DNA of 64,000 bases from Bradyrhizobium jicamae (GCF_018130215.1 NZ_JAFCKQ010000031.1:1-64000), one strand, 5' to 3'. Positions 8,188 through 17,823 are shown, counted from the stretch's first letter. A program made the numbers and translations. Notes: generated by a model not told the origin, from the sequence alone.

Positions 8188-8411
8188 GGCTTGGCCCCCA
8201 TCAGCAACGCGGCAATCAGCAGACGGAACTCCTTCGGCATCGGCTTGTCGGAGCGTAGAAGGTCCGCCAGCGGCAGCGCATGGCGCCGCGTGCGGCCACA
8301 AGGCCAAGCGGAGTTGATGGCGGCGAGCTATTCTTCCTCAAGTGCGTACTCCTCGGCCCAGCTCCTCTTGCGCGGCTCGGCGAGGCGGTCGGCGGGTGCG
8401 CGATTGGTCAT
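8184..8411 (-). pseudogene. small phage-like gene interrupted by a stop codon
   Basis: The frame starts MTNRAPADRLAEPRKRSWAE and meets TAG at 8328-8330. It then continues in the same frame as protein-like sequence (ALPLADLLRSDKPMPKEFRL, LIAALLMGAKP) to TGA at 8184-8186. The part after the TAG looks like the end of a small hypothetical family, so the TAG is probably a nonsense mutation. Confidence 0.45.
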
Positions 8412-8465
8412 GTGGTTTTCCCTTTGGTCTAGGGACCGCACCTCAATCCGATCAATGCCTTTGCG

Positions 8466-8480
8466 TTAACAGCTCCTTAA
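8466..8480. promoter_or_regulatory. CtrA-type box upstream of the TPR gene
   Basis: TTAA-CAGCTCC-TTAA is an exact TTAA-N7-TTAA, the full CtrA recognition motif of alphaproteobacteria. It lies about 80 bp before the start of the large TPR gene. This suggests cell-cycle or flagellar control of that gene. A second exact match sits in front of flgB. Confidence 0.6.
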
Positions 8481-8559
8481 CGCCGCCAATCCAAGATCGG
8501 CAGGCGTGGGCGAGGGCGCTTCGCGCTGGGCGAGTTGAGGTCTGACAAGACGTTTCGAG

Positions 8560-11500
8560 ATGGCGCGAACGGCTGCCGCTGGAACATGGTCGCTAGGCCG
8601 CGCATGGGCGCGGGCCGCGGCCCTGTGCGCGGGTCTCGCCATCGCCGTCCTGACGGGACCGACCAGCGCGCGCGCGGATGATCCGCCGCCGGCCCCGGTG
8701 CCGGGTGAGGCGACATTCACCTCTGCGAACGGCTTTGCGCGGCTGGTTCTGAAGCTGAAGGAGGACGTCGAGTCAGAGGTGACGACGGCGGGCTCGATCA
8801 TCGTGATCCGCTTCAAGCGTCCCGTCGATATCCCTGTCGACGCCATTTCCGACGCGGTGCCCGACTATGTCGGCTCGGCGCGCCGCGATCCGGATGGCTC
8901 GGCGATCCGCCTGTCGCTCGCACGCCGCGTCACCATCAACACCATGAGCGCCGGCGAGCGCACCTTCGTCGATTTCCTGCCCGACGGCTGGACCGGTCCG
9001 CCGCCGTCGCTGCCGCAGGACGTGATCCGCGAGCTCGCCGAGCGCGCCCGCACCGCCGAGCGGCTGCTGCGTCAGCAGCGCGCGGCCGAAGCCGCGAAGA
9101 AGCGGCCGCCGGTGCGCGTCCGCGCGCTGCTGCAACCGACCTTCGTGCGCTTCGTGTTCGAGGTCCCGAACGGCGTCAGTGTCTCCTCGGTGCTGAACGA
9201 GCAGAAGCTGACGCTGTCCTTCAACACGGTGCTGGCGTTCGACCTCGCGGACGCCAAGGTCGCAGCCCCCCCGAACGTCGCCTCGATCACCGCGCGGTCC
9301 GACACCGATACGTCGGCCGTCGACATGACCCTGATCGGCGATGTCGACGTGCATTCGTTCCGCGAGGAGAAGAACTACATCGTCGACGTCGCCTATCAGC
9401 ATGGCGACCAGCAGGCGCCGGCCGCGCCCGGGCTGACGTCGCTGATGCCCACGGTTCGCGAAAAGCCGAAAGCGGCGAGCGCGCAGCAGCCGGCGGCGAT
9501 GGCTCCCGTGACGTCGGAGGGCATTGCGCGCGAGGCCAAGTTCGAGATCAAGCCCGAGCAGCCGAAATCCGAGCCGCCCTCGTCCGAACCGGTCAAGTCG
9601 GAGCAGGTCGGTTCCGAATCATCTGAACCCGAACCTGCCAAATCCGGGCCCGCCAAAGCTGGCGCGGCGTCAGCGGAGAAGCCGGCTGTCGCGGAGCCGC
9701 CGCCCGCCGCGCCGCATGACGGCCGCGCGGAAGCCGTGACGGAAGCAAGGCCGGCGGCGCTTGCTGAGGCGCTGAAGCCTCAGCCCGCGCCTGATGCGCC
9801 GGCGATGGAGTCGCCCAAGGAGCCGCCTAAGGCCGGCCCGGCCGCATCGCGCGCGAACGGCAAGCTGCCCGCGGTCGACGCGCAGCGTGACAGCGACGGG
9901 CTGCGTGTGACCTTCACATTCGGATCAGCGACGCCTGCCGCGCTGTTCCGCCGCGCCGATGCGGTGTGGATCGTGTTCGATACATCAGATGCCATCGATC
10001 TCGATCCGGTTCGCGCCAAGGCCGGCGCCATCATCGCCGACGTCACCCGCATCCCGCTGGAAAAGGGCCAGGCGATCCGCTTCCGCCTCAACCGTCCGCA
10101 GATGCCCTCGCTCGAGAGCGACGAGCGTTCGCGCGGCACGAGCTGGATGGTGACCTTCGCCGACCGCGTGCAGAAGGCACCGCTGCCGCTGATGGTGGTG
10201 CGCAATATCACCGATCCCGTGCTTGCCAATGTCAGCGTGCCGCTGGCCAATCCCGGCCAGTTCCACAAGCTGGTCGATCCCGATGCCGGCGACACGCTCT
10301 GGGTGGTGACCGCGCCGCCGCCGACCCGCGGCGTCATCAAGCGGCAGGATTTCGTGGAGCTGTCGCTGCTGGAATCGATCCACGGCCTCGTGGTTCATCC
10401 GAACGCGGATGACGTGAAGGCGGAGGTCGGCGCCGACAAGGTGATGCTGGGCCGTCCCGGGGGCCTCACCCTATCGTCGGCCGACGTCGCCGCCGAGCGC
10501 GCCACCGCCGCGGTCAAGCCGCTGTTCGACACCGATGAATGGCGGAAGAACCAGTCGGAGAATTTCCTCGATCGCCTCGACAGCCTGATCGCGGCAGTCT
10601 CGACGGCCAATCCGGAGCAGGTACAGCAGGCCCGGCTCGATCTCGCCGATTTCTACATGGCGCGCGGCATGTATCCCGAGGCCCATGCGGTGACCAATCT
10701 GATCCTCTCCGAAACCAAGCGCGGCAGCGAGGACCCTGCGGTGGTGATGGTGCACGCGGTCGCCAGCATCCTGCTCGGTCACGCGGCGCAGGGGCTGAAG
10801 GATCTCGCCAATCCCATCATAGGCAACGGCTACGATTCCCAACTGTGGAAGGCGCTCGCGCTTGCGCGCGAGAGCAAATGGACGGATGCGCGGGAGAAGT
10901 TCAAGAACGCGGAATTCGCGGTGGCGACCCTGCCGCCCGATCTGCAGCGCATCGTCACGATGGATGCGATGAAGGCGTCGCTCGAGGTGAAGGACTATTC
11001 CGGCGCGGCGCGACGCAAAAGCGATCTCGACGTCATCGGCGTCCCCGCCGACGCCAGGCCCGCGGTGGCCGTGCTGAAGGGGCGCCTTGCCGAAGCGCTC
11101 GGCCAGGAGAAGGATGCGCTCGACGCCTATCGCTTCGCCGTCGATTCTGCCGACCGGCAGGCCGCCGCCGAAGCCAAGCTGCTGGAAACGCTGTTGCGGC
11201 AGAAGCGCGGCGAGATCAAGCAGGACGAGGTGCTGAAGGAGCTGGAGCTGCTGTCGATCATGTGGCGCGGCGACGCGATCGAGCTGAAGACGCTGTACAT
11301 GCTCTCCAAGATCTACGCCGACACCGGACGCTATGCCGAGGCCTTCGCGGTGACCCGTACTGCGACACGGCTGCAACCGAACTCGCCGGAGTCGCGGCAG
11401 GCGCAGGATGCGGCATCGGCGCTGTTCACCCAGCTCTTCCTCGGCCCCAAGGGTGACGAGATGCCGCCGATCGACGCGCTCGGCACCTTCTACGAATACC

Positions 11501-12342
11501 GCGAGCTGACCCCGATCGGCCGCCGCGGCGACGAGATGATCCGCCGGCTCGCCGATCGCCTCGTCGGCGTCGACCTGCTCGACCAGGCCGCCGACCTGCT
11601 GCAATACCAGGTCGACAAGCGGCTCGACGGGGCCGCGCGCGCCCAGGTCGCCGCCCGCCTCGCCATGGTTTACCTGACCAACCGCAAGCCCGACCGCGCC
11701 ATCGCCGCGCTGCGCTCGACCCGCATTGCCGACCTCTCCGGCGAACTGCGCCAGCAGCGGCTGCTGCTCGAGGCACGCGCGCAGAGCGACGTCGGCCGCC
11801 ACGACCTGGCGCTCGACATCATCTCCAACATCACCGGCCGCGAGGCGATCCGGCTGCGCGCGGACATCTACTGGGCGTCCCGGCGCTGGCGCGAGGCGTC
11901 CGAGCAGATCGAGCTCTATTACGGCGATCGCTGGCGCGACTTCACCCCGCTCAATCCGGGCGAGAAGGCCGATGTGATCCGCGCCGTGGTCGGCTATGCG
12001 CTCGCCGAGGACACGATCGGCCTGTCGCGGTTCCGCGAGAAATACGCGCCGCTGATGTCGGGCGAGGCGGACAAGGCGGCGTTCGACGCCGCCAGCAAGC
12101 CGGTCGCGACCTCCAGCGCGGAATTCGCCGACATCGCCAGGATGGCCGCGAGCGTCGACACGCTGGATGGATTCATCCGCGAGATGAAGATCCGTTTCCC
12201 CGACGCCACCGCCCACGCGCCGCTGCCGGACCCGGTCTCGACGGGGACGCTGCAGGACACGGCAAAGGACAGGGAAAAGGCCGCGACGCTGCGCACGCTG
12301 CCGCAGATCAAGGGTGAGCAGCGCGTGAGCGCTGCGCAGTAA
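8560..12342 (+). CDS. large secreted TPR protein of the motility region, 1260 aa
   Basis: An N-terminal signal peptide (hydrophobic core about 18-35, ending near TSARADD) points to export. Residues about 45-130, 165-270 and 445-560 look like three beta-rich AMIN-like repeats (GFARLVLKLKEDVESEV; RALLQPTFVRFVFEVPNGVS). A Pro/Glu/Lys/Ser low-complexity linker at about 320-430 (EQPKSEPPSSEPVKSEQVGS) splits them. From about 640 to 1230 the chain is helical TPR-like repeats (ARLAMVYLTNRKPDRAIAAL). The CtrA box and nearby flagellar genes suggest a periplasmic role in flagellar assembly or cell-envelope organisation; this is inference. Confidence 0.75.
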   Translation: MARTAAAGTWSLGRAWARAAALCAGLAIAVLTGPTSARADDPPPAPVPGEATFTSANGFARLVLKLKEDVESEVTTAGSIIVIRFKRPVDIPVDAISDAVPDYVGSARRDPDGSAIRLSLARRVTINTMSAGERTFVDFLPDGWTGPPPSLPQDVIRELAERARTAERLLRQQRAAEAAKKRPPVRVRALLQPTFVRFVFEVPNGVSVSSVLNEQKLTLSFNTVLAFDLADAKVAAPPNVASITARSDTDTSAVDMTLIGDVDVHSFREEKNYIVDVAYQHGDQQAPAAPGLTSLMPTVREKPKAASAQQPAAMAPVTSEGIAREAKFEIKPEQPKSEPPSSEPVKSEQVGSESSEPEPAKSGPAKAGAASAEKPAVAEPPPAAPHDGRAEAVTEARPAALAEALKPQPAPDAPAMESPKEPPKAGPAASRANGKLPAVDAQRDSDGLRVTFTFGSATPAALFRRADAVWIVFDTSDAIDLDPVRAKAGAIIADVTRIPLEKGQAIRFRLNRPQMPSLESDERSRGTSWMVTFADRVQKAPLPLMVVRNITDPVLANVSVPLANPGQFHKLVDPDAGDTLWVVTAPPPTRGVIKRQDFVELSLLESIHGLVVHPNADDVKAEVGADKVMLGRPGGLTLSSADVAAERATAAVKPLFDTDEWRKNQSENFLDRLDSLIAAVSTANPEQVQQARLDLADFYMARGMYPEAHAVTNLILSETKRGSEDPAVVMVHAVASILLGHAAQGLKDLANPIIGNGYDSQLWKALALARESKWTDAREKFKNAEFAVATLPPDLQRIVTMDAMKASLEVKDYSGAARRKSDLDVIGVPADARPAVAVLKGRLAEALGQEKDALDAYRFAVDSADRQAAAEAKLLETLLRQKRGEIKQDEVLKELELLSIMWRGDAIELKTLYMLSKIYADTGRYAEAFAVTRTATRLQPNSPESRQAQDAASALFTQLFLGPKGDEMPPIDALGTFYEYRELTPIGRRGDEMIRRLADRLVGVDLLDQAADLLQYQVDKRLDGAARAQVAARLAMVYLTNRKPDRAIAALRSTRIADLSGELRQQRLLLEARAQSDVGRHDLALDIISNITGREAIRLRADIYWASRRWREASEQIELYYGDRWRDFTPLNPGEKADVIRAVVGYALAEDTIGLSRFREKYAPLMSGEADKAAFDAASKPVATSSAEFADIARMAASVDTLDGFIREMKIRFPDATAHAPLPDPVSTGTLQDTAKDREKAATLRTLPQIKGEQRVSAAQ

Positions 12343-12415
12343 CGCCTCTCGACAGACGCCCGCCAAATTGGCAACCATGCAACGGCAAATCGCCAGCCGG
12401 GAGAGCGTCGTCACC

Positions 12416-12652
12416 ATGAGCAAGCCGATCAAGACCGAAGCCGAACTGATCTCGATGGCGCGTGACGAGTTGAAGGTGCACGCCGATTGCCCCGACGGCA
12501 TCGATATCTCGATTCTGCGTGACGGAGACAGCTGGGAATTCCGCGCCGGCGCCGACGCGGTCACGGCGGCAAAGCCCGGCTACCCTGAATGCGTCGCGAT
12601 GCTGGTGCAGATCGGCGACCATCTCAGCAAGCAATATGACGTGAAGGGGTAG
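12416..12652 (+). CDS. conserved hypothetical protein, 78 aa
   Basis: The ATG at 12416 (MSKPIKTEAELISMARDELK) follows a GGGAGAG ribosome site. An upstream ATG at 12377 is possible. The product has a helix then a beta region (IDISILRDGDSWEFRAGADA). It is small, soluble and without a recognised domain. Confidence 0.55.
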   Translation: MSKPIKTEAELISMARDELKVHADCPDGIDISILRDGDSWEFRAGADAVTAAKPGYPECVAMLVQIGDHLSKQYDVKG

Positions 12653-12694
12653 GGAGCCCGTCAATGGTCGGCCAGTAGCCTTCCCCGGCGCGGC

Positions 12695-13902
12695 CTACCT
12701 GGCATCCCGCACGATGTCGTAGATTGATCCCAAGAGGTCATGGAGCTTGTCCGCCTCTGCCGCCGGCTGCGAGTTGGTCTGGAGCGTGATCATCAGGTTT
12801 TCCTGTTCGAACCACACATAGAGCGTCCGGTAGCCGAGCGTCTCGCCCTGATAGAACCAGTGCGCGCCAATCGATCCGAGGATGGCCCTGCCGAGGCCGA
12901 GCGAGAAGCCGCGCGGATCGTCGGCCGCGACGTCCGCGATCGGCTGGCCGGTCTTGATCGACACCAGCGCCATCCACTCCGCCTGCTGCTTCGGCGGCAC
13001 CACGTGTCCTTGAATACGGCGCGCATCCAGCGATCCACGTCGCGCGCGTCGGCGATCGCACCGCCCGCCGCCTGGGCCCATGACGTGCTCATCCCGCTGA
13101 CGTCACGACCGATCAGCGCGAGATTCCAGGGCTTGATACATTTGGGTTGATAGTCGGAGCAGGCGGGATTGTCGAAATAGCCGTGTGCCAGACGATCGGT
13201 CACCGCGACCGGATATGCACCGCTTTCGTAGAACGTGCTGTCCAGCCCGACCGCTTCTATGATCATCCGGTGCACGAGGTCACGATAGGACTGGCCGGCA
13301 ACTTTCGCTGCGATCATCCCGGCGAGGATGTAGTTGGTGTTGGAATAGTGATAGCCGCCGCTCGTGGGCAGGTCGCCGCTTCCGGCAGGATAGGCGAGCG
13401 CGATCAGATCTTCGGTGGTCAGATCGCGCGTGGGGTCGCCGATCCAGATGCGCGACATCGCTTCGGTCTCGGAGTAGTTCGGGATGCCACTCGTCATGTT
13501 GAGGAGGCGCTGGATGGTCACATCCTTCCACGCCGGATATTGCGGGAGCCATTTGCCGAGCGTGTCGCCGATGCTGAGCTTGCCCGCAGCTTCGAGTTTC
13601 AGGATCAACGCCGCCGCGAACGACTTCGACGTGCTGCCCATCTGGAACAGCGTGCCCTGCCGGATCGGTGGATCCTGTGGACTGCTGCCGACCTTTCCGG
13701 CGAACGCTTCGATGGCAGGACCGGTGTCCCCGAAGCTGACATAGGCAGCGACACCGGTCACTTTTTCGGCCGAGCTGCGGCTAGACAGCCATGTTTCCAG
13801 GGCAGCCTGGATCCTGGCGGTCCGGGATGAATCCGCGTGTGCGCCCGAAGCCACAAGGATCATCGCGGTGACCACGAGCGCCACGCATTTGCCGACCATC
13901 AT
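12695..13902 (-). pseudogene. frameshifted beta-lactamase-family serine hydrolase
   Basis: Residues 1-23 are a signal peptide. The SxxK motif is S90-T-S-K93 (MGSTSKSFAAAL) and the YxN motif is Y186-S-N188 (YHYSNTNY), so it is a class C / esterase-like (PF00144) hydrolase. Near 13005-13012 the frame slips: the first frame gives MRAVFKD and then Arg-rich nonsense. The frame one base over resumes HVVPPKQQAEWMALVSIKTG and runs to a sensible end at 12695. One missing G would repair the chain to about 400 residues. It could be true decay or a sequencing error. Ribosome site GGGAGG upstream of 13902. Confidence 0.75.
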
Positions 13903-14053
13903 GGTGCCTCCCTCGGCATGCCCTGGCGCAATCTATCGTCACGCCGATCCCGCGACAACGCCACGAGCGCCTGACGGCGTCGATGCCGGTTTGTTGCCAT
14001 TTGGCCGGAGCGCTCGTAACCTTTGCGCGATCATTTCCTCAAACGAGAAAAGC

Positions 14054-15022
14054 ATGGACCGCATCGACGCCATGAAGGTCTTCGTTGCGACGGTCGACGA
14101 AGGCAGCCTGGCCGGCGCGGGCCGGCTGCTGCGGCGGTCGCCGGCCGCGGTCAGCCGTGCGATCGCGTTTCTCGAGCATCATGTCGGTGCCGAGCTGCTC
14201 CATCGCACCACGCGATCGCTGAAGCTGAGCGAGGCCGGCCAGCGTTACGCAGCGGCCTGCCGCCGCGTGCTGTCCGAGCTCGAGGAAGCCGACGTTCTCG
14301 CCGGCGGCGAACGTGCCGCGCCGCGCGGTTCGCTGACGCTGACCGCGCCCGTCATTACCGGCGAGGACGTGCTGCGGCCGGTGCTCGACGCCTTCATGAA
14401 CGAATATCCCGCGGTCACAGGCCGGCTGTTCCTGCTCGATCGCACGGTCAATCTGATCGACGAAGGAATCGATGTCGCGCTGCGCATCGCGCATCTGGCG
14501 GATTCCAACTTCGTCGCCATCCGGCTCGGTGAGGTACGCCGGGTGGTGGCGGCATCGCCCGGTTATCTCGCACAGCATCCCGATATCAGGGAGCCCGCCG
14601 ATCTCGTCAAGCACCGGATCATCGCGATGACGCATTTCGGGCTCGACTCCTGGAGCTTTCCGCCGGCCAGGAAATCGAAGGTGGCGCGGGCGGTCCAGTT
14701 CACGCCGAGACTGGTCGTCAACACCGTGCGCGCGGCGGTGGCATCGGCCGCGGAAGGTCACGGCGTCACGCGGGTGTTCTCATATCATATCGGCGACGAG
14801 ATCCGGGACGGCCGGTTGCAGATCCTGCTGGCGAAGGACGAGCACCCGCCATTGCCGGCGCATCTTCTCGTGCCGCAGGGACGCCTCGCAGTGCCGAAGG
14901 TGCGCGCTTTCGTCGATTTCGCGGTGCCGCGGCTCAAGCGCTATTTCGACCGGCTGACGCGCGAGGCCAGCCGCAACACCGGCGCCATTCGTTCGCCGCG
15001 CGGAAGAGTGTCTGCCGAATAG
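14054..15022 (+). CDS. LysR-family transcriptional regulator, 322 aa
   Basis: MDRIDAMKVFVATVDEGSLA begins the winged HTH (residues 1-60, including GRLLRRSPAAVSRAIAFLEH). Residues about 90-300 form the substrate-binding domain with the LysR-type LIDEGIDVALRIAHLADSNF stretch typical of the CrgA/AaeR subgroup. The longer frame from 13868 is rejected because its N-terminus is not protein-like. It diverges from the hydrolase gene and precedes the SDR gene by 88 bp, so either is a plausible target. Confidence 0.9.
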   Translation: MDRIDAMKVFVATVDEGSLAGAGRLLRRSPAAVSRAIAFLEHHVGAELLHRTTRSLKLSEAGQRYAAACRRVLSELEEADVLAGGERAAPRGSLTLTAPVITGEDVLRPVLDAFMNEYPAVTGRLFLLDRTVNLIDEGIDVALRIAHLADSNFVAIRLGEVRRVVAASPGYLAQHPDIREPADLVKHRIIAMTHFGLDSWSFPPARKSKVARAVQFTPRLVVNTVRAAVASAAEGHGVTRVFSYHIGDEIRDGRLQILLAKDEHPPLPAHLLVPQGRLAVPKVRAFVDFAVPRLKRYFDRLTREASRNTGAIRSPRGRVSAE

Positions 15023-15067
15023 CGGGCATTCGCGCGGAACGCGGATGTTTCTAGGTTCTTCTCCATC

Positions 15068-15089
15068 GAAGCGGTGCTGATGCCGCTTC
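15068..15089. promoter_or_regulatory. inverted repeat between LysR gene and SDR gene
   Basis: GAAGCGG and CCGCTTC face each other across 8 bases, about 20 bp before the SDR start. It could be a regulator site or a short RNA hairpin. No functional proof. Confidence 0.3.
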
Positions 15090-15110
15090 ACCAACGGATG
15101 GAGAGAGATC

Positions 15111-15821
15111 ATGGGTGCAGAGCAGAAGGTCGCCATCATCACCGGTGCGTCGCAGGGTATCGGCGAGGCGCTCGTCAGGGGCTACCGCGATCGCAACTAC
15201 CGGGTGGTGGCCAACTCCCGCAACATCAGGCCGTCGTCGGACCCGGACGTGCTGGCGGTGGCCGGCGACATCGGTGATCCCGCAACCGCCGAGCGCATCG
15301 TGGCGCAGGCGCTCGATCGCTTTGGCCGCATCGACACGCTGGTCAACAATGCCGGCGTGTTCCTCGCCAAGCCGTTCACCGACTACACCGATCAGGACTA
15401 CGCCCAGGTCCTGGCGATCAACCTCAACGGCTTTTTCTACATCACTCGCCGCGCGGCAAGGGAGATGGTGAAGCAGGGCTCGGGTCATATCGTTCAGATC
15501 ACGACGACGCTCGCAGATCAGGCCAACAGCAAGGTGCCCTCGGTATTGGCATCCCTGACCAAGGGCGGGTTGAATGCGGCGACCAGATCGCTGGCGATCG
15601 AATATGCTGCCAAGGGCATCCGCGTGAACGCGGTGTCGCCGGGCGTGATCAAGACGCCGATGCACGCTCCGGCCACGCATGACTTCCTTGCCGGGATGCA
15701 TCCGCTCGGCCGGATGGGCGAGGTGAAGGACATCGTCGACGCGGTGCTGTTCCTCGAGAATGCGGGCTTCGTCACCGGAGAGATCCTGCATGTCGACGGC
15801 GGCCAGAGCGCCGGTCGCTAG
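15111..15821 (+). CDS. SDR-family oxidoreductase lacking the catalytic tyrosine, 236 aa
   Basis: The Rossmann nucleotide motif TGASQGIG is at 11-18 and NNAG at 79-82, and the C-terminal SPGVIKTPMH and DGGQSAGR stretches fit classical SDRs. The active site does not: K151 is present (ASLTKGG), but the residue four before it is A147 instead of Tyr, and the expected Ser is in a TTT run. It may be an SDR-fold protein with altered chemistry or only a binding role. Ribosome site GGAGAGAG. The tautomerase gene follows after 28 bp, probably in the same operon. Confidence 0.85.
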   Translation: MGAEQKVAIITGASQGIGEALVRGYRDRNYRVVANSRNIRPSSDPDVLAVAGDIGDPATAERIVAQALDRFGRIDTLVNNAGVFLAKPFTDYTDQDYAQVLAINLNGFFYITRRAAREMVKQGSGHIVQITTTLADQANSKVPSVLASLTKGGLNAATRSLAIEYAAKGIRVNAVSPGVIKTPMHAPATHDFLAGMHPLGRMGEVKDIVDAVLFLENAGFVTGEILHVDGGQSAGR

Positions 15822-15849
15822 AGCGCGATGCCTGGCAAGGAAGTGTGTC

Positions 15850-16089
15850 ATGCCGATCGTCACCATCCAGGTCACGCGTGAGGGGACTGCGCCGGGTGCG
15901 TCGTCCACCACACGGGAACAGAAGGCCGCCCTGATCAAGGGCGCCAGCGAGTTGCTGCGCGATGTGCTCGGCAAACCCATGGAATCGACCTTCGTCGTCA
16001 TCGAGGAAGTCGACACCGAGAATTGGGGCTGGGGCGGACTGCCGGTGCGCGACTATCGCAAGAAGCTTGCCGCGGCGCGAAGCGGCTGA
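15850..16089 (+). CDS. 4-oxalocrotonate tautomerase-family protein, 79 aa
   Basis: MPIVTIQVTREGTAPGASST carries the N-terminal proline (Pro1 after Met removal) that serves as general base in this family. The length and the final beta strand (ENWGWGGLPVRDYR) fit. Two closely spaced start codons exist; only the ATG at 15850 exposes Pro next. Likely cotranscribed with the SDR gene. Confidence 0.85.
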   Translation: MPIVTIQVTREGTAPGASSTTREQKAALIKGASELLRDVLGKPMESTFVVIEEVDTENWGWGGLPVRDYRKKLAAARSG

Positions 16090-16227
16090 GACCTCCGATC
16101 TTGCACGGAAGCGTCGGCGCTCGGACGGATCGCATCCAACGATGCGACCGGTGTGCCGTGATCGCCGCGAACGATCGCAGCGATCGGAACTAATCATTTT
16201 TCACGAACCTCCGAAAGGCCTAACGCC

Positions 16228-17478
16228 ATGACCATGTCTGCCAATGTCGATCATCATCGTCGGCACCACCCCACGGCGCCGCATCGTGATGCGGGCGGAC
16301 CGGTGTGGCTGTCGGCGGCGGCCGGGCTATGCGCCTCGCTGGTTGGGCTCGGGCTGGCGCGCTTTGCCTACACGCCGCTGATTCCGGCGTTGATTGCCGC
16401 CCACTGGTTCACGCCGGCGGAGGCGGTCTATCTCGGCGCGGCGAATCTTGCCGGCTATCTCGGCGGCGCGCTGATCGCCCGCGATCTCGGGACGCGGCTT
16501 GGATCGGCGCGCGCGCTGCGCGGCATGATGGCGCTGGCTGCGGTCTCCTGTTTTGCCTGCGCCGTGCCGATCTCGTTCACCTGGTTCTTCGGCTTCCGCT
16601 TCCTCGCCGGCGTCACCGGCGGCGTGATCATGGTGCTGGCCGCATCCACCGTCCTGCCGCATGTCGCACCCGGCAAGCGCGGGCTGGTCGGCGGCGTGAT
16701 CTTCGCCGGCGTCGGGCTCGGTGTCGCAGCATCGGGCACGCTGGTGCCGCTGTTGCTGCAACAGGGCGTGCGGCAGGCCTGGATTGGTCTCGGCGTGCTG
16801 TCGGCGCTGCTGACCTTGATCAGCTGGAAGGCGTGGCCGGCCGAGACGTCGACCGCACATGTCGGCGAAAAGCATCATGCCGCTGTTCACGGCACGCGGT
16901 CGCCGCTGGTGCTGATGCTGAGCCTGGAATACGGCCTCAACGCGCTGGCGCTGGTGCCGCACATGGTGTTCCTGGTGGATTTCGTCGCGCGCGGGCTCGG
17001 GCAGGGTATCTCGGCTGGATCCTATTACTGGGTGCTGTATGGTCTCGGCGCCGTGATCGGCCCGCTGCTGTCAGGGCATCTCGCCGATCGCGCGGGATTC
17101 GCCGCCGCGCTCCGCGCCGCGTTCCTGATCGAGGCGGTTGCGGTTGCAATCCCCGCGCTGACGACGTCGTCCGCTGCGCTGATCGTATCGAGCGTGATCG
17201 TTGGCGGCTTCACGCCCGGCATTGTTCCGCTCGTGATCGGCCGCATCCACGAGCTGATCCCGCATTCCGCGGCAAGTCAGCGCACCGCCTGGGCGCAGGC
17301 CACCACGACGTTTGCGCTGTTCCAGGCCGCGGGCGCCTATGGCCTGTCCTATCTGTTCGCGCAAACCGGCGGCGACTATTCGCTGCTGTTCGTGATCGGC
17401 GCGTCCGCGGTGACCGTGGCGCTGGGGCTCGAGCTGATCAGCGCCACTGTGCTCGTGCGGCGGAGTCCCGATCGCTAG
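16228..17478 (+). CDS. MFS transporter, YbfB/YjiJ type, 416 aa
   Basis: Twelve hydrophobic spans are visible from about residue 27 (VWLSAAAGLCASLVGLGLAR) onward. The ARFAYTPLIPAL motif in the first span and AANLAGYLGGALIARDLGTR fit the YbfB/YjiJ (DUF1228) subgroup of major facilitators. The substrate is unknown. A His-rich N-terminus precedes the first span. It overlaps the small convergent gene on the other strand by 4 bp. Confidence 0.85.
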   Translation: MTMSANVDHHRRHHPTAPHRDAGGPVWLSAAAGLCASLVGLGLARFAYTPLIPALIAAHWFTPAEAVYLGAANLAGYLGGALIARDLGTRLGSARALRGMMALAAVSCFACAVPISFTWFFGFRFLAGVTGGVIMVLAASTVLPHVAPGKRGLVGGVIFAGVGLGVAASGTLVPLLLQQGVRQAWIGLGVLSALLTLISWKAWPAETSTAHVGEKHHAAVHGTRSPLVLMLSLEYGLNALALVPHMVFLVDFVARGLGQGISAGSYYWVLYGLGAVIGPLLSGHLADRAGFAAALRAAFLIEAVAVAIPALTTSSAALIVSSVIVGGFTPGIVPLVIGRIHELIPHSAASQRTAWAQATTTFALFQAAGAYGLSYLFAQTGGDYSLLFVIGASAVTVALGLELISATVLVRRSPDR

Positions 17479-17678
17479 CGCGGTGCGGTGGCGGGGGCCG
17501 TCGCCTGCGCGTCGGCTGCCAGCAGGCCGGTGTCGCGGTTCTGCTCCACCGCGGCATAGAGGAGAAGGCCCGCGAGGATCGACCCGTAGAGCGAAAACGA
17601 GACGATCGTCCAGTTGTTGGCGACCCGGCGGTCGCCGCTTTCGAGCTCTTCGATGTATTTCTGCATGTACTCCACCAT
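17475..17678 (-). CDS. small membrane protein, 67 aa
   Basis: From the ATG at 17678 the product reads MVEYMQKYIEELESGDRRVA, then one hydrophobic span (NWTIVSFSLYGSILAGLLLY), then an Ala/Thr-rich tail. The longer frame from 17750 adds a Cys-rich stretch with no support. Single-span inner-membrane protein of unknown role. Confidence 0.55.
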   Translation of the reverse strand: MVEYMQKYIEELESGDRRVANNWTIVSFSLYGSILAGLLLYAAVEQNRDTGLLAADAQATAPATAPR

Positions 17679-17823
17679 CGACTTCCGCCGGGAGCACAGC
17701 ACGCGGCACGCCGCGTCAGTTGTGAAGCACGTCACATCTGGCGCGCGCATGCGGAGAAGAATGGTCGTCGTCGTGAACGAATGATTGATCCGGCAACGAA
17801 GTGATGTCGGTCTTTACGTGCCA

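Noticed and set aside
10471..12564. Long minus-strand frame (697 codons) opposite the TPR gene
   Set aside because: High-GC antisense shadow; His/Arg-rich, no domains, and the plus strand is a coherent protein.
16305..17804. Plus-strand frame of 499 codons overlapping the MFS gene
   Set aside because: Out-of-frame Arg-rich shadow; the MFS frame has twelve membrane spans.
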